Below are positions 24,200 to 33,474 of a DNA stretch of 64,000 nucleotides, one piece after another. The position numbers and the translations under genes are program-made. Position 1 is the first letter of the stretch; every line of letters begins with the position of its first letter. The notes beneath the pieces are model-generated. The model had not been told where the DNA came from. It saw only the letters and a list, made by a program, of their open reading frames with translations, and did not search any database. The DNA is from JBKBRC01 sp046292345 (GTDB lineage Bacteria > Bacteroidota > Rhodothermia > Rhodothermales > Rubricoccaceae). The stretch covers positions 124,001 through 188,000 of the forward strand of contig JBKBRC010000001.1 in the NCBI GenBank assembly GCA_046292345.1, read 5' to 3'.

Positions 24200-24289
24200 G
24201 TGGTCCCTGTGGGATACGTGGTTGGGGTACGTATGCCCGCCAACTCTCGGCCCCGGGCGGGCCGCGCCGGCGGGCAGGGCGCAGAAGAG

Positions 24290-24297
24290 GTAAGATA
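24290..24297 (-). promoter_or_regulatory. Candidate -7 promoter box for the rpsF operon
   Basis: TATCTTAC on the minus strand, 90 nt before the rpsF start. One or two bases differ from TAnnTTTG. Confidence 0.3.
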
Positions 24298-24389
24298 GCC
24301 CGCAGGGCCGAGCGGCCCGGTGAAATGGAAGTGCGGAATGTAGCCCCGCATGCGGCGCGCGGCTTGCCCGGGCGGTCTCGGCGCGCCGC

Positions 24390-25436
24390 TCAGACCTGCG
24401 CCGCGCGCTCGGCCAGGCGCAGCGCGCGCACGATCGGCGCGAGCTCGCCCGCCAAGACGGCCTGGAGCGGGTGGTTCTTGTCGCCCCCCTCGAGCCGGTG
24501 GTCTGTCACGCGGCCCTGAGGCCAGTTGTACGTCCGAATTTTGGCCGAGCGGTCCCCCGAGCCGACCATCTCGCGCCGCGCCGCCGCGCGCTCGCCCTCG
24601 ATGCGCTCGCGCTCGAGCTGGTAGAGCCGGCTACGGAGCACGCGAAGCGCCTTCTCCTTGTTTTTGATCTGGCTCTTTTCGTCCTGGATCGCCACCACCA
24701 GCCCCGTCGGCACGTGCGTGATGCGCACGGCCGAGTCGGTCGTGTTGACGCTCTGCCCCCCCGGCCCCGACGAGCGGTAGACGTCGACGCGCAGGTCGGC
24801 CGGGTGGATCTGCACGTCCACCTCCTCGGCCTCGGGCAGCACGGCGACCGTCGCGGCCGAGGTGTGGATGCGGCCCTGGCTCTCGGTAGCCGGCACGCGC
24901 TGCACGCGGTGCACGCCGCTCTCGTACTTCATCCCCCCGAAGGCGCCCTCGCCCTTGAGCGCGAACACGATCTCGCGGAAGCCTCCCGCGGCACCCTCGC
25001 TCGCGTCCATCGGCTCCAGGCGCCAGCCGTTGGCGGCGGCGTAGCGCGTATAGATCTCGAACAGATCTCCCGCGAACAGCGCCGCCTCGTCGCCGCCCGT
25101 CCCGGCCCGGATCTCGACGATCGCGTCGCGCGCATCTTCGGGGTCGCGCGGCACGAGCGCTTCTTCCAGTGCGGCCTCGACGCGCGCCAGCGCCGCCTCC
25201 TTTTCCGGGATCTCCTGCTCGGCGAGCAGCGCCATCTCGGGGTCGGCGAGCAGCTCGCGCAGATCGGCGAGCTCGGCCACGAGTGCGCGGCGGCGCGCGG
25301 CGGCCTGCACAGCCGGCTCGAGGCCGGAGAGCTCCCGCCCGAGGTGCGCCAGCTCGGCCGGGTCGGCGCTGGCGAGGCGGGCGGTCAGCTCGGCGTAGCG
25401 GGTCTCGAGCGCGGCGAGGGCTTCGGGGCGGATCAT
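24390..25436 (-). CDS. prfA: Peptide chain release factor 1
   Basis: 348 residues. GPGGQSVNTTDSAVRI contains the GGQ loop that triggers peptidyl-tRNA hydrolysis, and VQRVPATESQGRIHTS contains the tripeptide PAT (PxT) that reads UAA and UAG, the mark of RF1 rather than RF2. The N-terminal helical domain and C-terminal domain are complete; the length is slightly under the usual 355-360. Monocistronic by spacing; the ATG lies 19 nt after a perfect -7 box. Confidence 0.97.
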   Translation of the reverse strand: MIRPEALAALETRYAELTARLASADPAELAHLGRELSGLEPAVQAAARRRALVAELADLRELLADPEMALLAEQEIPEKEAALARVEAALEEALVPRDPEDARDAIVEIRAGTGGDEAALFAGDLFEIYTRYAAANGWRLEPMDASEGAAGGFREIVFALKGEGAFGGMKYESGVHRVQRVPATESQGRIHTSAATVAVLPEAEEVDVQIHPADLRVDVYRSSGPGGQSVNTTDSAVRITHVPTGLVVAIQDEKSQIKNKEKALRVLRSRLYQLERERIEGERAAARREMVGSGDRSAKIRTYNWPQGRVTDHRLEGGDKNHPLQAVLAGELAPIVRALRLAERAAQV

Positions 25437-25455
25437 GCGGCGAGGCGGCGGGCCT

Positions 25456-25463
25456 CAAAGATA
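25456..25463 (-). promoter_or_regulatory. -7 promoter box of prfA
   Basis: TATCTTTG on the minus strand, an exact match to the Bacteroidota consensus TAnnTTTG, 19 nt before the ATG. No clear TTG box upstream. Confidence 0.55.
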
Positions 25464-25523
25464 CCGCCGCGCCGGCGAGCGCTCGGGCGGGCGCACCCCG
25501 GCGGGCCCCACGCGGCAGCGGCC

Positions 25524-25868
25524 TCAGCGGCCACGCGCAGCGCAGGCGACGCAGAGGGCGCTCTCGGGTGCGATCTCGAGCCGCCCGAGCGGGATCTCCC
25601 CCGCGCAGCGGACGCAGCGGCCGTACGTGCCTTCCTCGATCCGTGCCAGCGCGGCGGCGATGCGCGGCAGGCGCTCGCGTAGCCGCTGCCGCCCGGCCGC
25701 AGCCATCGCCTGGGCCTGGATGGCCTCCATCCGCGTCAGCCGCCCGATGGCGTTGTCGACGGCGATGGACGTGTCGGCGGCCGAGCCCTGGCGGACGGCC
25801 GCCCGCAACTCGGCGTTGAGCGCGACGAGGCGTTCGCGGAAGCGGGCAAGGTCGGCGTCGGAGAGCAT
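25524..25868 (-). CDS. DksA/TraR-family zinc-finger protein
   Basis: 114 residues from the ATG at 25868. A coiled-coil (ADLARFRERLVALNAELRA, then ARIEEGTYG) leads to a four-Cys finger: CVRC and CVAC near the C-terminus, with GEIPLGRLEIAP between, the normal DksA-type C4 arrangement. Such proteins enter the secondary channel of RNA polymerase and modulate initiation (often with ppGpp). Other small members lack known roles. The paired acids typical of the DksA tip (DxxDxA) are not obvious in this sequence. Lies 87 nt from prfA on the same strand. Confidence 0.85.
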   Translation of the reverse strand: MLSDADLARFRERLVALNAELRAAVRQGSAADTSIAVDNAIGRLTRMEAIQAQAMAAAGRQRLRERLPRIAAALARIEEGTYGRCVRCAGEIPLGRLEIAPESALCVACAARGR

Positions 25869-26013
25869 CGCGGAGAGAACGGGCGTTGGACGAGTCGTTG
25901 ACGGGCCGCTAACGGAGCCGCAGGCTACCAAGATGCTACGACTCCGCCGAGGTTCCCTGTCCGGGCGGCCTGCCAGGGCGTCTGGCCGGGTCTTCGAGGG
26001 CCGGGTCTCCGGA

Positions 26014-26102
26014 GAGGCACCCGGGCACACCGGAGGCGAGCTATCGAGGGCTACGGCAGCCCGCTGCGCATCGGGAGGCACCCGGGCACGCCAGGGGCGA
26101 GC
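26014..26102. repeat. Imperfect direct repeat of 28 bp at a gene end
   Basis: 26014-26041 and 26075-26102 share 25 of 28 bases (starting GAGGCACCCGGGCAC). The second copy encodes part of the C-terminus of the cyanophycinase-like gene, and the first lies just past its stop, which suggests a partial tail duplication. Confidence 0.75.
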
Positions 26103-26917
26103 GCTTCGGGCCGTACCACGTCTCCCGGTGCGAGCAGGTGGAGGCGGACGCCACGCGCCGAGAAGCCTCGACCGCGCGCGGCCACGCATGCTTCCGAGGC
26201 GTCGAAGACCTGCACGCCCCGGTTGCCAACCACCTCGAGCGCGCCGTCCGGGCGCGCGACGAGGGCCGTTTCTTCGTCGATGCCGAGGCCGAGCAGGTGC
26301 GGGTACTCGGCCGTAACGCTGAGCAGGCGGTTCTGACGCTTGCGCACGACGAAGTGCTGGTCCACCACGACCGGGCGGCCGAGCGCGTCGTCGAGCAGGC
26401 CGAAGCCCTCGGCGAGCGCCACGTTGCCCGGCTCGACGGTCGAGAAGGGCGCCCGCGCCGAGTCCGGGCTGACGCGCTCGTCGCCCGTAATCATGACGCG
26501 GCTCATCACGGCCGCGCCGGCGCTCGTACCGGCCACGACGCCGCCGCGCGCGTAGACGGCACGCACGGCCTCGAGCAGGGGGGTGCCGAGCAGGCGCGCG
26601 GCGAGGCGCCGCTGGTCGCCGCCGGAGAAGAACACGCCCGTGGCGCCCTCGAGCAGCGCCGCCGTCGCCGACGGCCCCGCCACGGCGGTGCGCCCCACGC
26701 CGAGCGTGTCGAACTGCGCAGCCTGGAACGCGCCCGTTTCCTCGGGCTCCTCGCTGGCGTAGGGGATCACGACGAGGTAGCCCTCGGCGCCGCCGGCGAG
26801 CGCGGCGATGCGCGCCATCACGTCGGGCGGGCGCGGTCCGCCGCCCACGATGACGAGGTGCTGCGCCCCGGCCGGCGCGCCGGCGAGCAGCAGCAGTAGA
26901 AGGGCCAGCAGACGCAT
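26051..26917 (-). CDS. Secreted cyanophycinase-like peptidase (S51 family)
   Basis: 288 residues. A signal peptide (MRLLALLLLLLAGAPAGAQ) precedes VIVGGGPRP. GTSAGAAVMS carries the nucleophilic serine of S51 peptidases, FSGGDQRRL the oxyanion/SGGDQ motif, and GLGIDEETALV the conserved Asp-Glu. Cyanophycinases cut the Asp-Arg storage polymer; family members outside cyanobacteria usually act on isoaspartyl peptides, so the substrate here is uncertain. It lies 28 nt downstream of glmS and may share its transcript. Confidence 0.85.
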   Translation of the reverse strand: MRLLALLLLLLAGAPAGAQHLVIVGGGPRPPDVMARIAALAGGAEGYLVVIPYASEEPEETGAFQAAQFDTLGVGRTAVAGPSATAALLEGATGVFFSGGDQRRLAARLLGTPLLEAVRAVYARGGVVAGTSAGAAVMSRVMITGDERVSPDSARAPFSTVEPGNVALAEGFGLLDDALGRPVVVDQHFVVRKRQNRLLSVTAEYPHLLGLGIDEETALVARPDGALEVVGNRGVQVFDASEACVAARGRGFSARGVRLHLLAPGDVVRPEALAPGVPGCLPMRSGLP

Positions 26918-26945
26918 TGCGGAGACGGAGGGAGCCCGGGCGTGC

Positions 26946-28784
<1,839 letters not shown>

Positions 28785-28933
28785 AGGGCAAGAAGCGTAA
28801 TGGAGCGAGAGGAGCGGGAGCGCGAGCCCGGTGCGCGCGCGCACCAGGCACGGGTGCATGCCGCCGTGCAGCGATCGTGCCGGAGCGACCGCGGTCGTGC
28901 CGGGGCGGAGGCCCCCGCCGGAGCGGACGGGTC

Positions 28934-28941
28934 CCAAGATA
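28934..28941 (-). promoter_or_regulatory. Candidate -7 promoter box for glmS
   Basis: TATCTTGG on the minus strand, one base from TAnnTTTG, 149 nt before the glmS ATG, which implies a leader of about 145 nt. Confidence 0.4.
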
Positions 28942-28990
28942 GGCCACGCCCGAGGCGGCCCGGCCCGCGTGCGCCAGAGGCCGAGCCTGT

Positions 28991-29052
28991 CTGCGCCGCC
29001 CGCCTGCGCCGCCCGCCTGCGCCGCCCGCCTGCGCCGCCCGCCTGCGCCGCC
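28991..29052. repeat. Tandem repeat, 13 bp, about 4.8 copies
   Basis: Four perfect copies of CTGCGCCGCCCGC (28991-29042) and a fifth partial copy. It ends 33 nt from the DAHP synthase stop. Confidence 0.95.
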
Positions 29053-29085
29053 GCGCAGATCCGGGCTCTGCCGCGTGCGAGCGGC

Positions 29086-30135
29086 TCAGGCCACGGCGTC
29101 CGCCGCCGCAGGCGCCCCCTCGGCCACGTTCCGGCCGATGGCCTCGGCCACCCGCCGGACCTGCACCATGAGCTCGGCGAAGGCGTCGTGGTAGAGCGAC
29201 TGCGGGCCGTCCGAGAGCGCCTCCGGCGGGTTCGGGTGCGCCTCGATCATGAGCCCGTCGGCGCCGGCGGCGACGGCCGCACGCGCCATTGGCGTCACCT
29301 TGTCGCGCAGGCCGACGCCGTGGCTCGGGTCCACGATCACCGGCAGGTGGCTGTGCTTCTGCACGACCGGGACCGCGCTCAGGTCGAGCGTGTTGCGCGT
29401 GGCCGTCTCGAACGTGCGGATGCCGCGCTCGCACAGGATCACGTTCGGATTGCCCTCGGCCAGGATGTACTCGGCGCTCATCAGCCACTCCTCGATGGTG
29501 GCCGAGAGGCCGCGCTTGAGCAGGACCGGCATGCCGGTCCGCCCGACCTCCTGGAGCAGCGGGAAGTTCTGCATGTTGCGCGCGCCGATCTGAAGCAGGT
29601 GCGCGTAGCGCATCACCGGCTCGATCTGGCTGGGGCGCATCACCTCGGTCACGACGCGCAGGCCGTGCCGGTCGGCGGCGGCGCGCATCAGGCGGAGGCC
29701 CTCCTCGCCGAGTCCCTGAAACGAGTACGGCGACGAGCGCGGCTTGTAGGCGCCGCCGCGCAGCAGACGCGCGCCGGCCGCGGCCACGGCCTGCGCCGAC
29801 GCCTCGATCTGCGCCTCGCTCTCGACCGCGCACGGCCCGGCCATGACGATCACCTCCGCCCCGCCGACGGGCACGCCCGCCACGTCCACGACCGTGTCTT
29901 CGGGATGCCACGCGCGCGCGGCGAACTTGTAGGGGCTCGTGACGCGGAAGACCTCCTTGACGCCCTCGAGCACCTTGATGTGGCGCACGTCGAAATCCGG
30001 CTTCACGCCCACGGCGCCGAGCACTGTCTGCTCCTCGCCCGTCGAGCGGTGGACGCCGAATCCGTAATCGTTGAGCCGCGCGATGACCGCCTCGATGCGG
30101 TCTTCGGCGGCCCGGGGCTCCATCACGACGATCAT
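29086..30135 (-). CDS. aroF: 3-deoxy-7-phosphoheptulonate synthase (DAHP synthase, type I-beta) with N-terminal regulatory domain
   Basis: 349 residues. The first step of the shikimate pathway: phosphoenolpyruvate plus erythrose 4-phosphate. The first ~70 residues (IVVMEPRAAEDRIEAVIARLNDYGFGVHRS) are the ferredoxin-like regulatory domain usual for this subfamily. IVMAGPCAVESE, LRGGAYKPRSSPYSFQG and LQIGARNMQNFPLLQ and the late VIVDPSHGVGLRDKV are the barrel's substrate and metal sites. The ATG at 30135 is preferred over a TTG at 30144. The gene begins about 120 nt from the assembly gap. Confidence 0.95.
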   Translation of the reverse strand: MIVVMEPRAAEDRIEAVIARLNDYGFGVHRSTGEEQTVLGAVGVKPDFDVRHIKVLEGVKEVFRVTSPYKFAARAWHPEDTVVDVAGVPVGGAEVIVMAGPCAVESEAQIEASAQAVAAAGARLLRGGAYKPRSSPYSFQGLGEEGLRLMRAAADRHGLRVVTEVMRPSQIEPVMRYAHLLQIGARNMQNFPLLQEVGRTGMPVLLKRGLSATIEEWLMSAEYILAEGNPNVILCERGIRTFETATRNTLDLSAVPVVQKHSHLPVIVDPSHGVGLRDKVTPMARAAVAAGADGLMIEAHPNPPEALSDGPQSLYHDAFAELMVQVRRVAEAIGRNVAEGAPAAADAVA

Positions 30136-30230
30136 GCCAGTCAAGGTGTGCTTCGGGCAGGCGATTTCAGGGGTTGCTGAAAGTACGGCCGAGGTGCGGC
30201 CAGGTGCCGCGTTTGCTGCGGCGCGGCGCG

Positions 30231-30388
30231 CGATGCCGCGCGCGATGCCGCGCGCGNNNNNNNNNNNNNNNNNNNNNNNNNNNNNNNNNNNNNNNNNNNN
30301 NNNNNNNNNNNNNNNNNNNNNNNNNNNNNNNNNNNNNNNNNNNNNNNNNNNNNNNNGCGCGCGATGCCGCGCGCGATGCCGCGCGCGG
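30231..30388. repeat. 12-bp tandem repeat interrupted by the gap
   Basis: Units of CGATGCCGCGCG (or its shift) occur at about 30231-30256 on the left and 30357-30388 on the right of the N block, in the same orientation and phase-like order. The assembly probably broke inside a longer array. Confidence 0.9.
30257..30356. other. Assembly gap of 100 N
   Basis: Exactly 100 undetermined bases, the conventional placeholder for a gap of unknown size, flanked on both sides by the same 12-bp repeat. An apparent open frame across it is meaningless. Confidence 0.99.
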
Positions 30389-30545
30389 CGACGGCCGGCG
30401 GCCCGGCATGGCCGCTCAGCGCCGTTCCCGCGGCCTCGCCCGTGCTGTTCTCGACGCGCGGCCGGATCCTCGGGCGCGGCCCTTCATTCAACCCGAACCC
30501 TCTCTTCGCGACGCGGGCCCGCCCTCGTCCAGCCCCCTCTCCGCC

Positions 30546-31268
30546 ATGTCCCTCCCCGATGCCCCTCCTGCCGCCGACTGGCAGCGCGCGCTCGCCGGAG
30601 ACCGCGACGCCTTCGAGCGCGCGCTCGCTCCGTACCAGAAAACGCTGCTCGAGCACGCCCGCGCGCAGGTGGCCCGCCACGAGGCCGACGGCGCCCTCGG
30701 CCCGCGCGACCTCACGCCCGAGGAGCTCTTCGGCGAGATGCTGCTGCGCGCCTGGCAGAACCGGACGCGCTTCGCGCCCGAGCGCATGCGCTTCGTAGCC
30801 TGGCTGACGGGCCTGCAGCACCGCGCGCTGATGCGCTTCCTGCGCGAGGAAAACCGCCACGCCTCGCGCCGCGCCTTCTCGCTCACCGACGAGGTCCCCT
30901 CCGGCGAGACCGAGGACGCCGCCGAGGACACGTGGTACGAGTTCCGACAGCCCTTCGACGTGACGACCTACGGCGAGCTCATCCCCAGCACCGCTCCCGA
31001 CGACCTTGCGCTCTCGGACCTGCCGGACGACGAGCGCGCGGCGCGCCTCCGCGACGCGCTCGACGAGACGCAGCGCAGCGTGCTCCTCCTCCACGACGAG
31101 TTCGACCTCTCGCTCGCCGAAGTCGCGCAGATCCTCGACGCCTCGCTCAAAGACACCGCCGAGGCCGTCAATGCCGCCCGGGCCTCGCTCCGCGAGCACC
31201 TGGGCTCGGTCGCGCTCCCGGATGACGACGAGCCGGCCACGGACTCCTACACCGGCGAGCCGGTCTGA
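30546..31268 (+). CDS. RNA polymerase sigma factor, ECF-like, with acidic linker
   Basis: 240 residues from the ATG at 30546. Residues 56-105 (LTPEELFGEMLLRAWQNRTRFAPERMRFVAWLTGLQHRALMRFLREE) fit sigma region 2, though with an unusually early charged helix, and 183-228 (LDETQRSVLLLHDEFDLSLAEVAQILDASLKDTAEAVNAARASLREHL) fit the region 4 helix-turn-helix, with EVAQIL as recognition turn. The linker (110-180) and the tail are acidic. No anti-sigma gene is adjacent. Followed after 67 nt by an eRF1-like gene, so a shared stress function is possible, inferred from position. Confidence 0.75.
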   Translation: MSLPDAPPAADWQRALAGDRDAFERALAPYQKTLLEHARAQVARHEADGALGPRDLTPEELFGEMLLRAWQNRTRFAPERMRFVAWLTGLQHRALMRFLREENRHASRRAFSLTDEVPSGETEDAAEDTWYEFRQPFDVTTYGELIPSTAPDDLALSDLPDDERAARLRDALDETQRSVLLLHDEFDLSLAEVAQILDASLKDTAEAVNAARASLREHLGSVALPDDDEPATDSYTGEPV

Positions 31269-31335
31269 CAGACGCCCGCTGCCGGCGCGCGCTGCACCAC
31301 GTTCCCTCATCCTTTCGTTCTTCTTCCCCTATCGC

Positions 31336-32529
31336 ATGAGCAGCACGGCTCTCTCTCCTGACGAGCGCGACGCGCTCCTTTCCGAGCTCACCCAACGCAC
31401 GACCACGCCCGGCTTTCACTTCCTCTCCGCCGACCACATCGGCCGCCTCAACGAGGCCCGCTCCGAGGGCGCGCCCATCGTGAGCCTCTTCCTCGAGCTC
31501 ACGCCCGAGCAGCGCGTCGGGGACACGTGGGAGACCACGTTCAAGGAGCTGCGCGCCCGCGCGCTTGAGCGCCCCGGCGCCAGGGGACACGAGCGGGCCG
31601 TCCGCGCCGAGCTCGACCGCATCGAGGAGGCGCTTCGTCGGGGCCTGCCGCGCACCGGGCGCGGCGTGGCCTTCTTCGCCTGCGAGGCCATCGGGCTGTT
31701 CGAGCAGATCGGCGTCGCCATCGGGCTTCCCAACGAGGTCCAGGTGCACAGCCAGCCCTACGTGCGCCCGCTCGCCCGCGTGCGCGACGAGCACGACCGC
31801 TTCGTGATCGCCCTCGTCTCGGCGCACAAGAGCCGGTTCTTCTTCGCGCAGATCGGCCTTGTCGAGGAGGTTTACACCCTCGAGGGCCAGGAGCTCGAAC
31901 TGACCGACTTCGCCTCCAAGGACCAGCGGCAGAGCATGCGCGACGACCTCAAGAAGAAGCACGCGATGCGCAGCGCGCACGCGCTCGAGCTGATCGCGTC
32001 CACGCTCGGCGCGCGGCACGTCATCTACTCGGCCGCGCCGGACCTCGAGCCGCTCTTCCTCGACGCGCTCGACCAGGCCACGCGCCAGAAGGTCGCCGCC
32101 TCGTTCGGCTGCGAGATCAACGCGACCACGGCCGAGGTGGCGCAGACCGCCGAGGTCGTGCAGCGCGAGGTGGAGGCCCGCGAGGAGATGGAGACCATCA
32201 GCCGCGTGCGCGAGCTGCTCTCGACGCGCGCCGTGGCCGGCCTCGACGCCACGCTCGAGATGCTCAACCAGCACCGCGTGATGACGCTCATCGTGGACGA
32301 CGCGGTGCACATGCCGGGCGGCGTCGAGCGCGAGACGGGCCTGCTGACGGCGCAGACCGGCGGCACGCACACCGAGACGGGCGGCACGATCGAGCCCGAG
32401 CCGGACCTGGTCGAGGTGATGCTCGACCGCGCGATGGCCCAGGGCGCCTCGCTCGAGCTCGTGCGCAGCGAGGCCGCGCGCGAAGCGCTGCACGCCCACG
32501 GCCCGGCGGCAGCGCTGCTGCGCTTCTGA
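31336..32529 (+). CDS. eRF1-like protein of the bacterial baeRF class
   Basis: 397 residues from the ATG at 31336. The pattern EVQVHSQPYVRPLARVRDEHDRFVIALVSAHKSRFFFAQIG, then HVIYSAAPDLEPLFLDALDQATRQKVAASF, and a C-terminal VDDAVHMPGGVE ... GASLELV segment follow the middle and third domains of archaeo-eukaryotic release factor 1 relatives found in bacteria (baeRF, about family 10). In the C-terminal part the sequence GGVERETGLLTAQTGGTHTETGG has no canonical GGQ. Relatives such as Vms1 release peptides from stalled ribosomes; the role of the bacterial ones is poorly known. Paired with a sigma factor gene upstream. Confidence 0.7.
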   Translation: MSSTALSPDERDALLSELTQRTTTPGFHFLSADHIGRLNEARSEGAPIVSLFLELTPEQRVGDTWETTFKELRARALERPGARGHERAVRAELDRIEEALRRGLPRTGRGVAFFACEAIGLFEQIGVAIGLPNEVQVHSQPYVRPLARVRDEHDRFVIALVSAHKSRFFFAQIGLVEEVYTLEGQELELTDFASKDQRQSMRDDLKKKHAMRSAHALELIASTLGARHVIYSAAPDLEPLFLDALDQATRQKVAASFGCEINATTAEVAQTAEVVQREVEAREEMETISRVRELLSTRAVAGLDATLEMLNQHRVMTLIVDDAVHMPGGVERETGLLTAQTGGTHTETGGTIEPEPDLVEVMLDRAMAQGASLELVRSEAAREALHAHGPAAALLRF

Positions 32530-32603
32530 CGCGGCGGCGCTGCCGCCGGGGGCTGCGTGCGGCGCCCATCCCGTGCGCATGTCCATTCTGGACGTATGCA
32601 GAT

Positions 32604-32643
32604 TTGCGCATACGAAGAGGCAGAGTTGCGCATACGAAGAGGC
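32604..32643. repeat. Tandem repeat, 2 copies of 22 bp (18 identical)
   Basis: Copies of TTGCGCATACGAAGAGGC at 32604-32621 and 32626-32643, in an unusually AT-rich stretch for this genome, between the baeRF gene and a strong hairpin. Confidence 0.85.
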
Positions 32644-32671
32644 CCGCGCGTCCTGCCGACGCGCGGGCCTC
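32639..32671. terminator. 14-bp stem-loop between convergent genes
   Basis: Arms 32639-32652 and 32658-32671 are perfect complements around a 5-nt loop. It lies between the baeRF gene (plus) and the outer-membrane protein gene (minus), so it can end both transcripts. Confidence 0.7.
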
Positions 32672-32711
32672 CCGGCTTCCTGCGCGGGCCGTGCGGAGCC
32701 CGCGGCACGCC

Positions 32712-33293
32712 TCACAGGCCGATCCCGGCGCGAATCATGAACACGCTGAGCCGGTACGTGTTGTCGGTCGTCAGGCCGATATCCTCGGCGAAGCCGGTCA
32801 CGTCGTACGAGTAGCGGACCTCGGCGAAGCCGCTCGGGCCGGCTACGGGCGTCGCGAAGCGCACGCCCGCCCCGACGTTGGCTGCCAGGTTCACCGCGCG
32901 CGTCTCGACCCCCTCGGCCGCGCTCCCGACCGGGAAGCGCGCCTCCGGCCCGCCGAGCAGGTACGCCTGCACGACCGGCGTCGGCGTCTGAAAGCGGATG
33001 TCCACGGGGATGGTGACAAAGCTGGCCGAGGTCGTCTCCCCCGTACGCGTCTGCTCGACGTCGCCCGCGCGGAGGTAGTAGACGCCGGTGCGGAACGAGA
33101 GGAGCACGGCCGAGACGTCGGCATAGATGCCGAGGTGGTAGCCGGTCGAGTTGTCGACGTCGGCGGCGGAGATGTCGCCGAGGCGGGCGAAGTTGAGTCC
33201 GGCCGCCGCGCCGAGGTCTACGGAAGGAATGAGCTGCGCCTGCGCGGCCGGGGCGGCGAGGGCGAGAAGCAGGGCAAGAGCAGAAGTGCGCAT
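32712..33293 (-). CDS. Outer-membrane beta-barrel protein (PorT/OmpA-like)
   Basis: 193 residues. A signal peptide (MRTSALALLLALAAPAAQA) is followed by alternating beta strands (VDLGAAAGLNFARLGD, GYHLGIYADVSAVLLSFRTGVYYLRAGD, FVTIPVDIRFQTP, VQAYLLGGPEARFPVG, VNLAANVGAGVRFATP, GFAEVRYSYDVTG, NTYRLSVFMIRAGIGL) ending in an aromatic/leucine C-terminal strand. This is the 8-10-stranded barrel layout of the outer-membrane beta-barrel family common in Bacteroidota. Ligand unknown. Divergent from bshA. Confidence 0.75.
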   Translation of the reverse strand: MRTSALALLLALAAPAAQAQLIPSVDLGAAAGLNFARLGDISAADVDNSTGYHLGIYADVSAVLLSFRTGVYYLRAGDVEQTRTGETTSASFVTIPVDIRFQTPTPVVQAYLLGGPEARFPVGSAAEGVETRAVNLAANVGAGVRFATPVAGPSGFAEVRYSYDVTGFAEDIGLTTDNTYRLSVFMIRAGIGL

Positions 33294-33377
33294 GGGGGCA
33301 GAGGACGTTATACAGCGGAGGACGTTGGACAGGAGCGCCCCGCGGCCGGCACGGCTGGGCGGGACCGGACGTATCGT

Positions 33378-33417
33378 CGTCGTGCAACCCGGTCCTTAGC
33401 GGCGTGGTTGCACGACG
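33378..33417. promoter_or_regulatory. 12-bp inverted repeat upstream of bshA
   Basis: CGTCGTGCAACC at 33378-33389 is exactly repeated in reverse complement at 33406-33417, with a 16-nt spacer, 57 nt before the bshA start. The spacing allows two major-groove sites about two helical turns apart (centre to centre about 28 bp). It may be an operator for a thiol- or stress-responsive regulator, or an RNA hairpin. Confidence 0.5.
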
Positions 33418-33474
33418 CGGCCTGCTCTCTGCGCGGCCTTGCTCCCCGCTTCCTCTCCCCCGAGGGCCCTCCGT

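Larger units (their letters stand above)
28785..29085. other. 301-nt spacer between DAHP synthase and glmS
   Basis: It holds a glmS -7 box (28934-28941), a perfect 16-nt palindrome GGTGCGCGCGCGCACC (28830-28845) in the predicted glmS leader, and a 13-bp tandem repeat (28991-29052) next to the DAHP synthase stop. No gene is seen. Confidence 0.6.
30136..30545. other. Divergent spacer of unknown true length, containing the assembly gap
   Basis: Between the DAHP synthase start and the sigma-factor start. It holds a 12-bp tandem repeat on both sides of 100 N. Promoters for both genes must lie here, but none is clear by eye. Confidence 0.6.

Noticed and set aside
28785..28941. glmS ribozyme or riboswitch
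   Set aside because: The known ribozyme is mostly found in Gram-positive bacteria and its conserved core could not be recognised in this GC-rich leader.
30174..30545. Open frame running through the N block into the sigma factor gene
   Set aside because: The frame depends on undetermined bases; homology starts at the ATG at 30546.
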